A DNA stretch of 64,000 bases from UBA7378 sp049611805 (GTDB lineage: Bacteria > Pseudomonadota > Alphaproteobacteria > RS24), in NCBI GenBank assembly GCA_049611805.1, contig JBMZAX010000001.1, forward strand, positions 1 through 64,000. The letters are read 5' to 3'. Made by a program: the position numbers and the translations under genes. The notes under the pieces were generated by a model. That model was not told where the DNA came from. It made no database searches and saw nothing but the letters and a program-made list of their open reading frames with translations. Positions within the stretch are counted from its first letter, which is position 1, and each line of letters starts with the position of its first letter. Below, in pieces: positions 52,560 to 63,300 of this stretch.

Positions 52560-54682
52560 GCCGCACCAAACCGGTTGCCGAGCTGACGCGCAAAGAGGCG
52601 GCCGAAGAACTGGACGCGCTGGCACACGAAATTGCGACCCATGACGCGGCATATTATCAGGAAGACGCGCCGCGCATTTCCGACGGTGATTATGACGCCC
52701 TGCGGCAACGCAATGGTGACATTGAGGCGCGCTTTCCCGATCTGAAACGCGATGACAGCCCCTCTGAACGCGTCGGGGCCGCGCCCGTGCAGGGATTTGC
52801 CAAAGTCACCCATAGCGTGCCCATGCTGTCGCTCGGCAATGCGTTTGATGCCGACGACATTGACGATTTCATTCAGCGAATTCGCAAGTTTTTGACATTG
52901 GGTGAAGACCGGGAACTTCACCTGACCTCCGAGCCGAAAATTGACGGTCTGTCGGCGTCCTTGCGTTATGAAAACGGCGTGCTGGTGCGCGGTGCCACGC
53001 GCGGCGACGGGCGTGTGGGCGAAAATATTACCGAAAATCTGAAAACCGTTTCGGGCATTCCACACACATTGCCGGAAGGGGCACCAAAGGTCGCGGAAGT
53101 GCGCGGCGAGGTTTATATGAGCGCCGAAGATTTCGACACGCTCAATGAGCGCCAGAAATCTGCCGGAAAAGCCGAATTTGCCAATCCCCGCAATGCGGCG
53201 GCGGGCAGTTTGCGCCAGCTTGATGCGACCATTACCGCGACGCGGCCCTTGCGGTTTTTCGCCTATGCGTGGGGGGAAATGTCCGATTTGCCCGCGCAAA
53301 CCCAATCCGGCATGGTCGAACTGTTCGCCGCCTGGGGGTTTGCCGTCAATCCGGAGTTTCGCGTATGCACCGGCGCGCAGGATTTGCTGGCGCATTGGCA
53401 GGATATTGAGGCGCGCCGTGCGCTGTTGGGATATGACGTTGACGGCATGGTCTATAAGGTCGACGCGCTTGACTATCAAAACCGGCTGGGCTTTGTCTCG
53501 CGCGCGCCGCGTTGGGCAATCGCGCATAAATTTCCGGCCGAACAGGCAACGACCCTTTTGCAGGATATCGACATTCAGGTGGGGCGCACCGGGGCGCTTA
53601 CCCCGGTTGCAAAATTGCAGGAGGTCACGGTCGGCGGCGTGCGTGTCACCAATGCCACCTTGCATAATGCCGATGAGATTGCGCGAAAAGATATCCGCAT
53701 AGGCGACACGGTGGTCGTGCAGCGCGCGGGCGATGTGATACCTCAAATTGTGCGCGTGGTGGAAGATGCGCGCCCCGACCAAGCCGTGCCTTTCGTGTTT
53801 CCCGATAAGTGTCCGGCCTGCGGCGCACCGACCGCGCGCGATTTGCGCGAAGACGGCGAGACAGATGTCGTGTTGCGCTGTACGGGCGGTTTGACCTGCG
53901 CGGCGCAGGCGCGCGAGCGGCTCAAGCATTTTGTGTCGCGTCCGGCGCTTGATATTGAAGGGCTCGGCAATAAGCAGATTGATGATTACTGGGCGGCGGG
54001 GCTGGTGCGCCGGCCGGATGATATTTTTACCTTACGCGCGCGTTACACCGACGACCCGCCCGATTTCTGGCGTTACACTTCCGGTGCGCGCGACAAAATC
54101 GGCACGCTGAAAGACAGTGTCGTCAAACTGTTTGACGCGATCGACCAGCGTCGTGACATTGGCCTCGACCGTTTTATATTTGCTCTGGGCATTCGCCATG
54201 TGGGTGAAACGACGGCGCGCATTTTGGCGCGGCATTTCAAAACATTGGCCGCATTTCACGAAGGCGGTGCGGCGCTCGGCCCGGAAGACGGGGAAACACG
54301 CGCGGCACTGGAGAATATTGACGGTATCGGGCGCACGCTGGTTGACGCATTACAGCAGTTTTTCGCGGCAGATGAAAACCGCGCCATGCTGGATGCGCTG
54401 GTGGCCGCCGGCGTGACACCGAGCCCGCTTGCCGAAGCCGAAAATTCCGGTGCGCTTTCCGGCAAAACCATTGTATTCACCGGCACGCTGGAAACCGTCT
54501 CGCGCGCGGAAGCCAAGGCGCGCGCCGAAATGCTGGGCGCGCGGGTGGCGGGGTCGGTATCGGCAAAGACGGATATTGTCGTCGCCGGGCCGGGGGCTGG
54601 CTCGAAACGAAAAAAGGCCGAAGAATTGGGCCTCACTATTTTGGATGAAAAAGCCTGGCTGGAACTCGCCGAGACATCCTGA
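52556..54682 (+). CDS. ligA: NAD-dependent DNA ligase
   Basis: Seals nicks using NAD+; 708 residues. In order: domain Ia (YYQEDAPRISDGDYDAL), the adenylation domain with catalytic Lys128 (EPKIDGLS), the OB fold (GRTGALTPVAKLQEV), a four-Cys zinc finger (CPACGAP, then CTGGLTC), helix-hairpin-helix repeats, and a C-terminal BRCT domain (LSGKTIVFTGTLETVSRAEAK, from about residue 636). The ATG overlaps the recN stop (ATGA). It ends 12 bp before the convergent small gene. Confidence 0.96.
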   Translation: MSRTKPVAELTRKEAAEELDALAHEIATHDAAYYQEDAPRISDGDYDALRQRNGDIEARFPDLKRDDSPSERVGAAPVQGFAKVTHSVPMLSLGNAFDADDIDDFIQRIRKFLTLGEDRELHLTSEPKIDGLSASLRYENGVLVRGATRGDGRVGENITENLKTVSGIPHTLPEGAPKVAEVRGEVYMSAEDFDTLNERQKSAGKAEFANPRNAAAGSLRQLDATITATRPLRFFAYAWGEMSDLPAQTQSGMVELFAAWGFAVNPEFRVCTGAQDLLAHWQDIEARRALLGYDVDGMVYKVDALDYQNRLGFVSRAPRWAIAHKFPAEQATTLLQDIDIQVGRTGALTPVAKLQEVTVGGVRVTNATLHNADEIARKDIRIGDTVVVQRAGDVIPQIVRVVEDARPDQAVPFVFPDKCPACGAPTARDLREDGETDVVLRCTGGLTCAAQARERLKHFVSRPALDIEGLGNKQIDDYWAAGLVRRPDDIFTLRARYTDDPPDFWRYTSGARDKIGTLKDSVVKLFDAIDQRRDIGLDRFIFALGIRHVGETTARILARHFKTLAAFHEGGAALGPEDGETRAALENIDGIGRTLVDALQQFFAADENRAMLDALVAAGVTPSPLAEAENSGALSGKTIVFTGTLETVSRAEAKARAEMLGARVAGSVSAKTDIVVAGPGAGSKRKKAEELGLTILDEKAWLELAETS

Positions 54683-54694
54683 TGTTTCCCGATA

Positions 54695-55159
54695 TTAATG
54701 TTTTTTAGACCGGTGCCGCCGTGCGGCCTGAACCTCGGCATTGCGGGCAGGTTGGCGCGGCGCGTCCACCGGTTTTTCCTCCGGCGTCGGCCAACCTTTC
54801 TCCATGCCCCATGTGAAGCACCGCATCTGCTCTTTCTTGATAAAGGCCACAATATCTTTTTCCGCTGGCGCGCTGTCACCCAATGCGCGGATGATTTGCC
54901 GATGCCGCCGCATGGTGTGTTTGCCCGTGGCAAGCTCTTTGCGTGCAACTGCCAGAAATGAGAATACCGGCTTGCCCTCGCGATGGGCTGTGTTTGCCAA
55001 ATGGTCGAGATGGCGCATCAGCAGGCTGGATGCAAAAGACCAGTCCTGATCGGCTATGCCTTGTGCCTGATTGAGCCGCTGATAGGAAACGAACTCCTGA
55101 CGGCGCGCGGCCCATATCAGATTTTCGAGGGTTATTTCTGTTTGAAAGTGGTGGTGCAT
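54695..55159 (-). CDS. unrecognised 154-residue protein
   Basis: I do not recognise this protein. It is predicted soluble and largely helical: ITLENLIWAARRQEFVSYQRL, then SLLMRHLDHLANTAHREGKPV and FSFLAVARKELATGKHTMRR. The C-terminal quarter is low in complexity and very basic (RQPARNAEVQAARRHRSKKH). The start has AAGGGG about five bases upstream. It lies alone between convergent ligA and the tandem pepP-like gene, with 81 bp upstream of it. The basic tail suggests nucleic acid binding, which is only inference. Confidence 0.7.
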   Translation of the reverse strand: MHHHFQTEITLENLIWAARRQEFVSYQRLNQAQGIADQDWSFASSLLMRHLDHLANTAHREGKPVFSFLAVARKELATGKHTMRRHRQIIRALGDSAPAEKDIVAFIKKEQMRCFTWGMEKGWPTPEEKPVDAPRQPARNAEVQAARRHRSKKH

Positions 55160-55240
55160 GGTTTCCCCTTATTCTTTTGCACCACGATTATATGATTGAA
55201 GCGGATAATTCTAGCACCTATAGGTTGTATATAAAGACGC

Positions 55241-57049
55241 TCACCGTATCGGGCGACACGCCTTTTCGAGCCACTTTGCCGTGCGTGTATCGACAAGCGG
55301 TTTCACTTTGCTCAGAACCTCCGCGTGATAGGTGTTGAGCCATGTTTTCTCGTCCCCCGTAAGGGCTGATTTATCAATAAGGCGGCGGTCGATGGGGGCC
55401 AGGGTCAGCGCGTCAAACTCCAGCATATCGCGGTGTTTGTCGCCCGCATTTTTTGCGGCGCGGACATATTGCAGGTTCTCAATCCTTATCCCAAAACGGC
55501 CTGTAGCATAGTATCCCGGCTCATTTGACACGATCATGCCCGGTGCCATCGCCACCAGTCCGCCCTTCGAAATGCGTTGTGGGCCTTCATGCACGGAAAG
55601 ATAACTGCCGACGCCGTGGCCGGTACCATGGTCGAAATCCTGCCCCGCCGCCCATAGTGGCGCGCGGGCAAGCGTGTCCAGTTGCATGCCGTTTGTGCCG
55701 GTGGGAAAGCGTGCGGCGGCCAACGCAATGTGGCCGCGTAGAACGCGCGTAAACGCATCAATTGCACCTGTAGGTGGTGGACGCCCTTCAATAAGCACGG
55801 TGCGCGTCACATCCGTTGTGCCATCGGCATATTGTCCGCCACTGTCAATCAGGTAGAGATCACCCGGCCGCAGACGGCGATTGGTGGCATGCGTTACGCG
55901 GTAATGCACAATCGCGCCGTTCGGCCCGCTTCCCGATATGGTGTCGAAACTCAGGTCACGCAATTTTCCGGTTTCGGCGCGAAAGGCTTCGGCCTTGCGC
56001 GCGGCATCAATTTCACTGACTTTGCCCGTGCGTCCATGGGCGTCCAGCCAGCACAAAAAGCGGCACAGTGCCGCGCCGTCGCGCAAATGGGCGGCTTTGG
56101 CACCTTTTATCTCAGCTTTTGTTTTGCAGGCCTTTGCCGCGGTGCACAAATCCTCGCCATGCACAATCTCGGCACCTGTCAGATGGGCGGTAAACCATAG
56201 CGGCGTGGTGCTGGGCTCAAGGCGCACCTTGCCTTTCAGTTTGCCCAGCGCGGCGATGATTTTGTCGCTTGCGTGAATGTGCAGCTTGTCGCCAATATGC
56301 CGGCGCGTTTTGGCATCAATGCGGGTCGGATCAATAAACCAGTCGAACCGACCGTCGGCTTTCAAAACGCCGAAAGACAGTGCGAAAGGCGTGTGCGGCA
56401 CATCATTGCCGCGAATATTCAACAGCCAGGCAATATTTTCCGGCTGGGTAACCAGCATGGCGGTCTGATCTGCTTCAGCGAGCTGACCACCAATGTCACG
56501 GCGTTTGTCAATCGAGCTGCGTCCGGCCAACCGGTCGGGATGCGCGCTGACTTGTGTTTCCGGCATGGCAGGCCGGTCGGCCCAGATGCTGTCGATCGGA
56601 TTGTCGGCCACATAGTCAATGTCGAGACCTTTGCGCCGCGCCAGTTTTTCAACTGCGCCCGCAAAAGCCAGCGTGTGCAGTTTCGGGTCGAGCCCGATAC
56701 GCTGGTTTTTCCGCAGTTTTTTTTCGAGCCATGCAAGCGGGCCGGTTTCGGCAATCGGTACAATCTCAAAAATATTCGTATCCACCTGATCGGGCGCTTG
56801 CAAAATATACCGCCCGTCAACAAATACCGCCGCCTGACGCGCCGTAACCACGGCAATACCGGCCGAGCCGCCAAAGCCGGTCAGCCATTTCAAACGCTCA
56901 TTTGCGGCGGGCACATATTCGCCCTGAAATGCGTCTTCGCGCGGCACAATAAATGCATCAAGCCCGTTCTCGGCCATGGCACGGCGCAGCAGCTTCACGT
57001 GGTGCGCCGTATTTTTTATATCTTTATGGTCTTCAAAATCTTGAAACAT
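55241..57049 (-). CDS. Xaa-Pro aminopeptidase, long form (M24B)
   Basis: Metallopeptidase that removes an N-terminal residue preceding proline; 602 residues, matching the long three-domain aminopeptidase P form. Two creatinase-like N-terminal domains (VKLLRRAMAENGLDAFIVPRED onward, and EKLARRKGLDID onward) precede the catalytic pita-bread domain. Metal ligands are visible in DSGGQYADGTTDVTRT, GTGHGVGSYLSVHEGP, VSNEPGYY and IRIENLQYV. The frame is open 96 bp further upstream, but the ATG at 57049 gives the expected N-terminus. It is 10 bp downstream of prmA on the same strand. Confidence 0.93.
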   Translation of the reverse strand: MFQDFEDHKDIKNTAHHVKLLRRAMAENGLDAFIVPREDAFQGEYVPAANERLKWLTGFGGSAGIAVVTARQAAVFVDGRYILQAPDQVDTNIFEIVPIAETGPLAWLEKKLRKNQRIGLDPKLHTLAFAGAVEKLARRKGLDIDYVADNPIDSIWADRPAMPETQVSAHPDRLAGRSSIDKRRDIGGQLAEADQTAMLVTQPENIAWLLNIRGNDVPHTPFALSFGVLKADGRFDWFIDPTRIDAKTRRHIGDKLHIHASDKIIAALGKLKGKVRLEPSTTPLWFTAHLTGAEIVHGEDLCTAAKACKTKAEIKGAKAAHLRDGAALCRFLCWLDAHGRTGKVSEIDAARKAEAFRAETGKLRDLSFDTISGSGPNGAIVHYRVTHATNRRLRPGDLYLIDSGGQYADGTTDVTRTVLIEGRPPPTGAIDAFTRVLRGHIALAAARFPTGTNGMQLDTLARAPLWAAGQDFDHGTGHGVGSYLSVHEGPQRISKGGLVAMAPGMIVSNEPGYYATGRFGIRIENLQYVRAAKNAGDKHRDMLEFDALTLAPIDRRLIDKSALTGDEKTWLNTYHAEVLSKVKPLVDTRTAKWLEKACRPIR

Positions 57050-57059
57050 GGGTGCAAGT

Positions 57060-57890
57060 CTAACGCCGAAACATGAGGCTCGTCCACGGGCCAATGCGGA
57101 TATCTTTTTGCACTTTGAGCCCGGCCTGTCGATAGCGCGCCACAAGGCGCTGTTTTTGGGTGTGCAACAGCCCTGAAAGAATAAGCTGTCCGGTCGGCGC
57201 CAGATGCGCGGCCATGGCCGGTGCCATGGCGATAAGCGGTGCGGCGAGAATATTTGCCATAATCAGGTCAAACGGGCCGGCCTGACGCGCCGCAGGATGG
57301 GCAAGCCCATTGCACCATATCGGCCTGATATGGGCGGGCAGGGTGTTGATTTTGAAATTTTGCCGCGCCACGCGCACCGCGTCGGGGTCATTGTCGCAGG
57401 CAAAAACATTTCGGCAGCCGGCCTTGGCAAGCGCAATTGCAAGAACACCGGAGCCCGTGCCGATATCGGCGGCATGGGTGGGCACGCGCTTTTTCAGTAC
57501 ATGCGCCAACAGGTGCAAACATCCTTGTGTTGTTTCGTGATGGCCCGACCCGAAGGCGAGGCCTGCATCCATTTCAATATGGTGGCGTGCGCGCCGCGTG
57601 CGTGGCCGGTCGTGATGCCCGAACAGAAAAAACGGCGGCACGGGCACGGGCGGCAGATTTTGCTGGCTGCGGGTCACCCAATCTTCATCCGGCACATGTT
57701 CGAGGTCAAAATCCTCATGCGCAAACGGCAAATCGCCAAATTCGGGGATTTGCGTGAAATAAGCCTCAATGCGCGTGCCGCCGCTATGCGGCAGTCCGAT
57801 GGCTTGGGCGACGGCACCGGCTTCGTCGAAAAACGCTTCGGCCAAATCAGGGGTTTGGGTGGTCACGCAGGCTTTGAAAAGGGCGGGCAT
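57060..57890 (-). CDS. prmA: ribosomal protein L11 methyltransferase
   Basis: SAM-dependent enzyme that trimethylates ribosomal protein L11; 276 residues. The C-terminal methyltransferase domain has DAGLAFGSGHHETTQGCL (the usual form is DPGLAFGTGTHPTT), DIGTGSGVLAIALAKAG and MANILAAPLIAMAP. The N-terminal substrate domain is divergent but of normal length. It lies 9 bp after the uvrD-like gene on the same strand, so uvrD-prmA-pepP are probably one transcript. Confidence 0.9.
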   Translation of the reverse strand: MPALFKACVTTQTPDLAEAFFDEAGAVAQAIGLPHSGGTRIEAYFTQIPEFGDLPFAHEDFDLEHVPDEDWVTRSQQNLPPVPVPPFFLFGHHDRPRTRRARHHIEMDAGLAFGSGHHETTQGCLHLLAHVLKKRVPTHAADIGTGSGVLAIALAKAGCRNVFACDNDPDAVRVARQNFKINTLPAHIRPIWCNGLAHPAARQAGPFDLIMANILAAPLIAMAPAMAAHLAPTGQLILSGLLHTQKQRLVARYRQAGLKVQKDIRIGPWTSLMFRR

Positions 57891-57899
57891 CGGTTGTAA

Positions 57900-60239
57900 T
57901 CAATGCTTTTCAACATAAGTGTCGAGCACTTTTTTGCGTCCCGCCTTTTCAAAACCGACCGTCAGCTTATTGCCTTCAATGGCCTCAATGCGGCCATAGC
58001 CGAATTTCTGGTGGAATATGCGCTCGCCGCGCTGATAGGGGCTGTCGGACATATTGGAGACAACCGTTTCGGCGCGCGACTGTATCGTCGGCGGGTCGCT
58101 TGGGTTAAAGCGGCTGCGATTGGCCTGCGCGCGCTGCCAGCCCGGGCTGTTATAAGTCGAGGCGGCAAAATCATTGGCAAACCGGCTCTGGCTGGCAAAG
58201 CCGTCGCCGACCTGTTCGCTATCCCCCACCTCAACATGGTCGGCGGGCAGTTCGTCGATAAAGCGCGAGGGAATGGCCGAATTCCACTGGCCGTGCGTGC
58301 GCCGATTGCCGGCAAATGAGATGGTGGCGCGCTGGCGCGCCCGCGTCAGGCCGACATAGGCAAGGCGGCGTTCTTCTTCCAACCCTTTCGTGCCGCTTTC
58401 GTCCAGACTGCGTTGATGCGGGAAAAGACCTTCCTCCCAGCCGGGCAGAAAAACCGTATCAAACTCAAGCCCCTTGGCGGCATGCAGGGTCATCAGGGAG
58501 ACCTTGTCGTCATTTTCCTGCGTCTGTGTGTCCATCACCAGCGAGATATGTTCCAGATAACCCGCCATGTTTTCAAACTCATCCATCGAGCGCACAAGCT
58601 CTTTCAGATTTTCCAGCTTGCCCGGCGCTTCGGGCGATTTGTCGGCCTGCCACATGGCGGTGTAGCCGCTTTCATCCAGAACCAGTTCGGCCAGTTCGGT
58701 ATGCGTCATCGACGGCATCAATGCGCGCCAGCGTTCGACCGACTGGATAAAGCCGTTCAACGCACGCCGCGCCGCCGGTTTCAGTTCTTCGGTCTGCACC
58801 AGCTGGGTGGCGGCGCGATAAAGCGAGGTGTTCTGGCGTCGGGCGGCATCGTGAAGCGTCTGCAAGGCGACATTGCCAAGTCCGCGACGGGGTTTGTTGC
58901 AAATGCGCTCAAACGCCAAATCATCATCGGCCTGCGCAATGAGCCGGAAATAGGCATTGGCGTCACGAATTTCTGCGCGCTCGTAAAACCGCGGGCCGCC
59001 GATCACCCGATAGGGCACGCCCAAAGCGATAAAGCGGTCTTCAAATTCGCGCATCTGAAAACTGGCACGCACCAATATGGCTATTTCGTTCAGCGCGCCC
59101 CCGGCGCGTTGATGGGCTTCGATATCATCTCCGGTCAGGCGCGCTTCTTCGTCGCCGTCCCACACGCCGCGCACAACAACTTTCTCGCCTTCGGTCAGGT
59201 CGGTCCAAAGCTCTTTGCCAAGGCGTCCCTCATTGGCCGCGATCAGGCCCGATGCGGCGGCCAGAATATGCGGGGTTGATCTGTAATTGCGCTCAAGGCG
59301 GATAACTTGCGCGCCCGCAAAGTCGCGCTCAAAGCGCAAGATATTGTCAACCTCCGCGCCGCGCCAGCCATAGATTGACTGGTCGTCATCCCCGACACAG
59401 CAAATATTGTTATGGGCTTGCGCGAGCAGGCGCAGCCACAAATATTGCACCGCATTTGTGTCCTGATATTCATCGACCAATATGTGTTTGAACTTGTTTT
59501 GATATTCGACCAGCACCGCATCGTTTTCGCGGAACAGGCGCAAGCACTCCAAAAGCAGGTCGCCGAAATCAGTGGCGTTGAGAATTTTCAGCCGCTGTTG
59601 ATATTGCGTGTAAATCTTGCCGCCCTGACCATTGGCAAAAAAACCGGATTCGCTGTCGGGCACGTCTTCGGGGCTCCAGCCGCGGTTTTTCCAGCGGTCG
59701 ATGAGACCGGCCATCTGACGCGCCGGCCATCTTTTTTCATCAATGTTTTCGGCCTGTATGATTTGTTTGATAAGGCGAATCTGGTCGTCCGTATCCAAAA
59801 TGGTGAAATCGGGGCGCAGGTCGACCAGCTCGGCATGGCGGCGCAAAATACGCACCGATATTGAGTGAAATGTGCCCAACCAACCCATGCCTTCAACCGT
59901 CTCGCCCATCAACGAGCTGATGCGTTCTTTCATCTCGCGCGCGGCCTTATTGGTAAAGGTCACGGCCAGAATTTGGCTCGGCCAGGCCTGTCCGGTGGCA
60001 ATTTTATGGGCAATGCGCGTGGTCAGCGCGCGGGTTTTGCCGGTGCCGGCTCCGGCCAGCAGCAAAAGCGGGCCGTCATCGGCCAGAACAGCCGCGCGTT
60101 GCTCGTCATTAAGGCCGTCCAGCATCGGCCCGACGCGGCGCGCATCCATGCTCGCGCGGGCGGCAGCCGAGATTGAGCCAGCTTGCGCTTGCGGCGGGGG
60201 CGGTGTATCGGATCCCAGATCAAACGGATCATTTTCCAT
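57900..60239 (-). CDS. uvrD: ATP-dependent DNA helicase UvrD/PcrA
   Basis: Superfamily 1A helicase that unwinds 3'-5' in mismatch and excision repair; 779 residues. The Q-motif is LNDEQRAAV and Walker A is GAGTGKTR (63-70). AVTFTNKAAREMKER, VDEYQDTNAVQYLW (motif II), GDDDQSIYGWRGA (III), LERNYRS (IV), TLHAAKGLEFDTVFLPG (V) and VGLTRARQRA (VI) follow. The C-terminal Tudor-like domain has RIFHQKFGYGRIEAIEG. An N-terminal extension of about 40 residues is poorly conserved. Confidence 0.95.
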   Translation of the reverse strand: MENDPFDLGSDTPPPPQAQAGSISAAARASMDARRVGPMLDGLNDEQRAAVLADDGPLLLLAGAGTGKTRALTTRIAHKIATGQAWPSQILAVTFTNKAAREMKERISSLMGETVEGMGWLGTFHSISVRILRRHAELVDLRPDFTILDTDDQIRLIKQIIQAENIDEKRWPARQMAGLIDRWKNRGWSPEDVPDSESGFFANGQGGKIYTQYQQRLKILNATDFGDLLLECLRLFRENDAVLVEYQNKFKHILVDEYQDTNAVQYLWLRLLAQAHNNICCVGDDDQSIYGWRGAEVDNILRFERDFAGAQVIRLERNYRSTPHILAAASGLIAANEGRLGKELWTDLTEGEKVVVRGVWDGDEEARLTGDDIEAHQRAGGALNEIAILVRASFQMREFEDRFIALGVPYRVIGGPRFYERAEIRDANAYFRLIAQADDDLAFERICNKPRRGLGNVALQTLHDAARRQNTSLYRAATQLVQTEELKPAARRALNGFIQSVERWRALMPSMTHTELAELVLDESGYTAMWQADKSPEAPGKLENLKELVRSMDEFENMAGYLEHISLVMDTQTQENDDKVSLMTLHAAKGLEFDTVFLPGWEEGLFPHQRSLDESGTKGLEEERRLAYVGLTRARQRATISFAGNRRTHGQWNSAIPSRFIDELPADHVEVGDSEQVGDGFASQSRFANDFAASTYNSPGWQRAQANRSRFNPSDPPTIQSRAETVVSNMSDSPYQRGERIFHQKFGYGRIEAIEGNKLTVGFEKAGRKKVLDTYVEKH

Positions 60240-60320
60240 AATACGTGGTACTCAATTGATTCTGTTTATGCTGTTGCCACTATATCACGTGTTTCGCGCC
60301 GTTTCCGCCGCCGGCAACGC

Positions 60321-60335
60321 ATAATATGGTATTAT
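60321..60335. promoter_or_regulatory. AT-rich dyad between divergent uvrD and asmA-like genes
   Basis: ATAATA-TGG-TATTAT, a perfect 6-3-6 inverted repeat in the 130-bp divergent gap. Each arm resembles a -10 hexamer in one direction. No good -35 partner was found, so promoter, operator or both remain open. Confidence 0.35.
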
Positions 60336-60369
60336 AGCCCGTGTTTCGGGTTTCATGGAGATTTTCGCA

Positions 60370-63300
60370 ATGCGCATGCGGTTGCTAAGCGTTCTGGTGC
60401 CTATCACGCTGGTGATCGCTGCGGCATTTCTGGTGCCCTTCACGCTCGATATTGACGCGCGCCGCGACCAGATTACCGCGCAAATCAGCCGCGACATGAA
60501 TATTGATATAACCGCGCACGGGCCGGTGAGCTTGCGCCTTTTGCCCAGCCCGGCCTTGCAGTTTGAAAATATTGTGTCTGTCGTCAACCGGCCGAAAAGC
60601 GCATCGGCACCCTCCATGCCGGCACCTTCCATGGTTGTATCCGCCAATGAGGTCGATGCCGGGGTGTCGCTGATTTCCCTGTTGGACGGCAAGCTGAAAG
60701 TGCGCAATCTGGCTTTGCGCCACGCCGAGATTCGCATCATCGGTCTGGATGATGTGGGTGCCGCGACCCAAGCTTTGCGGCTCGCGCCGGTGCCGGAAAT
60801 TACCTTTGCCGATGTTCGACTGATCATGCAGCGCAAAGGCACCGCGCCGCTGCGCCTGTCCGGTCTGAGCGGCAGATTTCAAGCTGATGCTGCCGACGGC
60901 CCGTTTCGCCTTAGCGTTCAACGACAGGTGCGCGGCCTGCGGTCTGTATCGTTGAACGCACGCATTGGCAGTTTTGTCACCAATCGCTTGCCCTTGCGGT
61001 TGTCGGCGCGCATCGGCACCGATAGCGGCCTGCAATTTAACGGGTTTTTCAACCAGCGCCCCAATGCGACCGTAGAAGGCGAAATTTCATTGCGCGACAA
61101 GCGCCTTATTCCCGACATTCTCTCCAAGCTGGCGCTTGAAACCGTTAGTGCGCCGTCCCAGACAGCGCGTGTTGATGGTCTTATCCGCCTGACGGAGGTC
61201 GGATTATTCGCCGATAATCTCGAAATCGGCGCGCTTCAGACCCGGTTTCAGTCACAGCTCGGCATTATCTGGTCGCGCGCCGGTGACGGTGCCGTGCAGA
61301 TAAATTCGCGGCTCAGTGCCGATGAGATTGATTTTGACCTTATCGGGTTGATGCCCCAAGCCGACAAGCCTGCGGCGACAGAAAAAACGGATGACCCGCT
61401 GCGCCATTTCTGGCCGTCGATTGAAATTGATGCGCGCGTGCTGTCGGGCCGGTTTTTGCTGGGCGGGGAAGTCGGTCGCAATTTCGTTATCGACTTGCGA
61501 ACCGGAAAAAACGGCGTGCGCATAAATCGGTTCAGCGCGGATTTGCCGTTTAACTCTTCGATTTTGGCCGCCGCCGAGCTTGTCGGTCCGGCCGGTGCCG
61601 TGAAGCTGTCGGGCGATATGGCGGTGCGCAGTTCCGACAGCGTCGCCGCCCTGCTCTGGTTGGGCGCGCAAGCCGGATATGATTTATCGCCGATTGCGGA
61701 AACTGTTGATGAGCCGCTGCTTCAGCGCATGGGGCTGGTGACCGAGTTCAGTATCGGGCCCGAACAAATCAGGCTGGGCGGCCTGACGGGGCGCATTGGC
61801 GGCGACCAGCTTGAGCTGGATCTTGACGTGTCGCGCACCGACAGGCTTCGGGGGCATCTCGATTTGAATTTGTCGCAAGCCAATTTGCAAACCTTCGGGC
61901 TTATGGAAAATATTCGGCTGTCCCGCCCGTCGCCGTTTCCGCTTTTGGGTTTGCCGGTTGGAAACTGGTTGCAGAAAGTGTTGCAACAAGGTGCCGCGCC
62001 CCGCGATTTCACCTTTAACCTGCGCAGTGACGATATGCGCGCCGACAATATCAGATTGGGGCCGGTGACGCTGAACGGGCGCATTATTGACGACAGGCTC
62101 GAATTGGATGTTTTACGGTTCGATGATTACCTCAATTCGAAATTTTCCCTGACGGGCAAACTGCATCATGACGGTCAGGCCACTGACGGCGTGCTTGATA
62201 TTATGGTGGATACGCCGGACGCATCGCGCCTGTTGGCCCCGCTTATGGCCGGTGTTGAGCCCTTGCATCTCGATATGTCCCGCCCGCTGGCGCTTGCTTC
62301 CAATTTGCAGTTTCCGGCACGCGATGACCCTGATTGGCCGAATATCAAAATTGCCGGTACCGGAAAATTGGGCGATCTCGATATTGATTTGGGCATTCGC
62401 ACGCCGGTGCGCGACCTGACGCTTGATGCCGCCGGTACACGCTTTAATTTGACACTCAAAGGATCGGCAAATGATATGACCGCGCGGCTCGGCCTGCCGG
62501 TTGCACGCGCGCCTGAAGATGTGGCCGTTTTGTCTTTGTCCACCGATGCCCAGCCCGGCTCAGTGTCGCGCCTGGAAGCCGAATTGGATGTGAACGGCGA
62601 TTTGTTCTCCCTGTCAGGCACGCTGCGCCCCGGCTCCACGGGCCGGCGCATCGAAGGTCTGTTGCGCGCCGCAGGCACGGATGTTTTGCCCTATATGGGA
62701 ATGAAGCGCGGGCCCGACACCAAGGTGGCGTTTTCCGGCACCTCGCAAATTGTGATGCGGCAGGAGGGGGTCAGTTTTGCAAATATTGATCTGGGGCTTG
62801 GTGCAGGGCGTCTTACCGGAGAGGGCGTCATGGAATTTGCCGACGACAATATCGGTGCGCGCAATAATCTGACGGCCAATTTGTTGTTTGACGCGCTCGA
62901 CCTCGACCCGTTCATGCCCGCATTCGACACCGAAACCGGATGGTCGGACGCCCCCATTGGCTGGCAGCTTCTGGGTGCCAGCGATGCCAATTTGCAATTG
63001 CGTCTGACCAATGCCGCACTGATGGGCATGCCGGTGGAAGCCTTACGGACAAATATCAAGCTGGTCGAAGGCGTGCTGGAAGCCCCCGACATCACAGCCA
63101 CGGTTCTGGGCGGCCAGTTTGAATTTGACGCTCAAGCCGAAGGCGGTGAGTTGACGCCGTCCTTTCAGCTTATTGGCAGTTTTGCCGATTTTGATATGGA
63201 GCGGTTGTTGACGCATGCCTATACGCGACCGGCCTTGCGCGCGCTGGTTTCGGGAAACTTCTCGTTTCAGGGGCGCGGCACCTCAACCCGCAATATTTTT

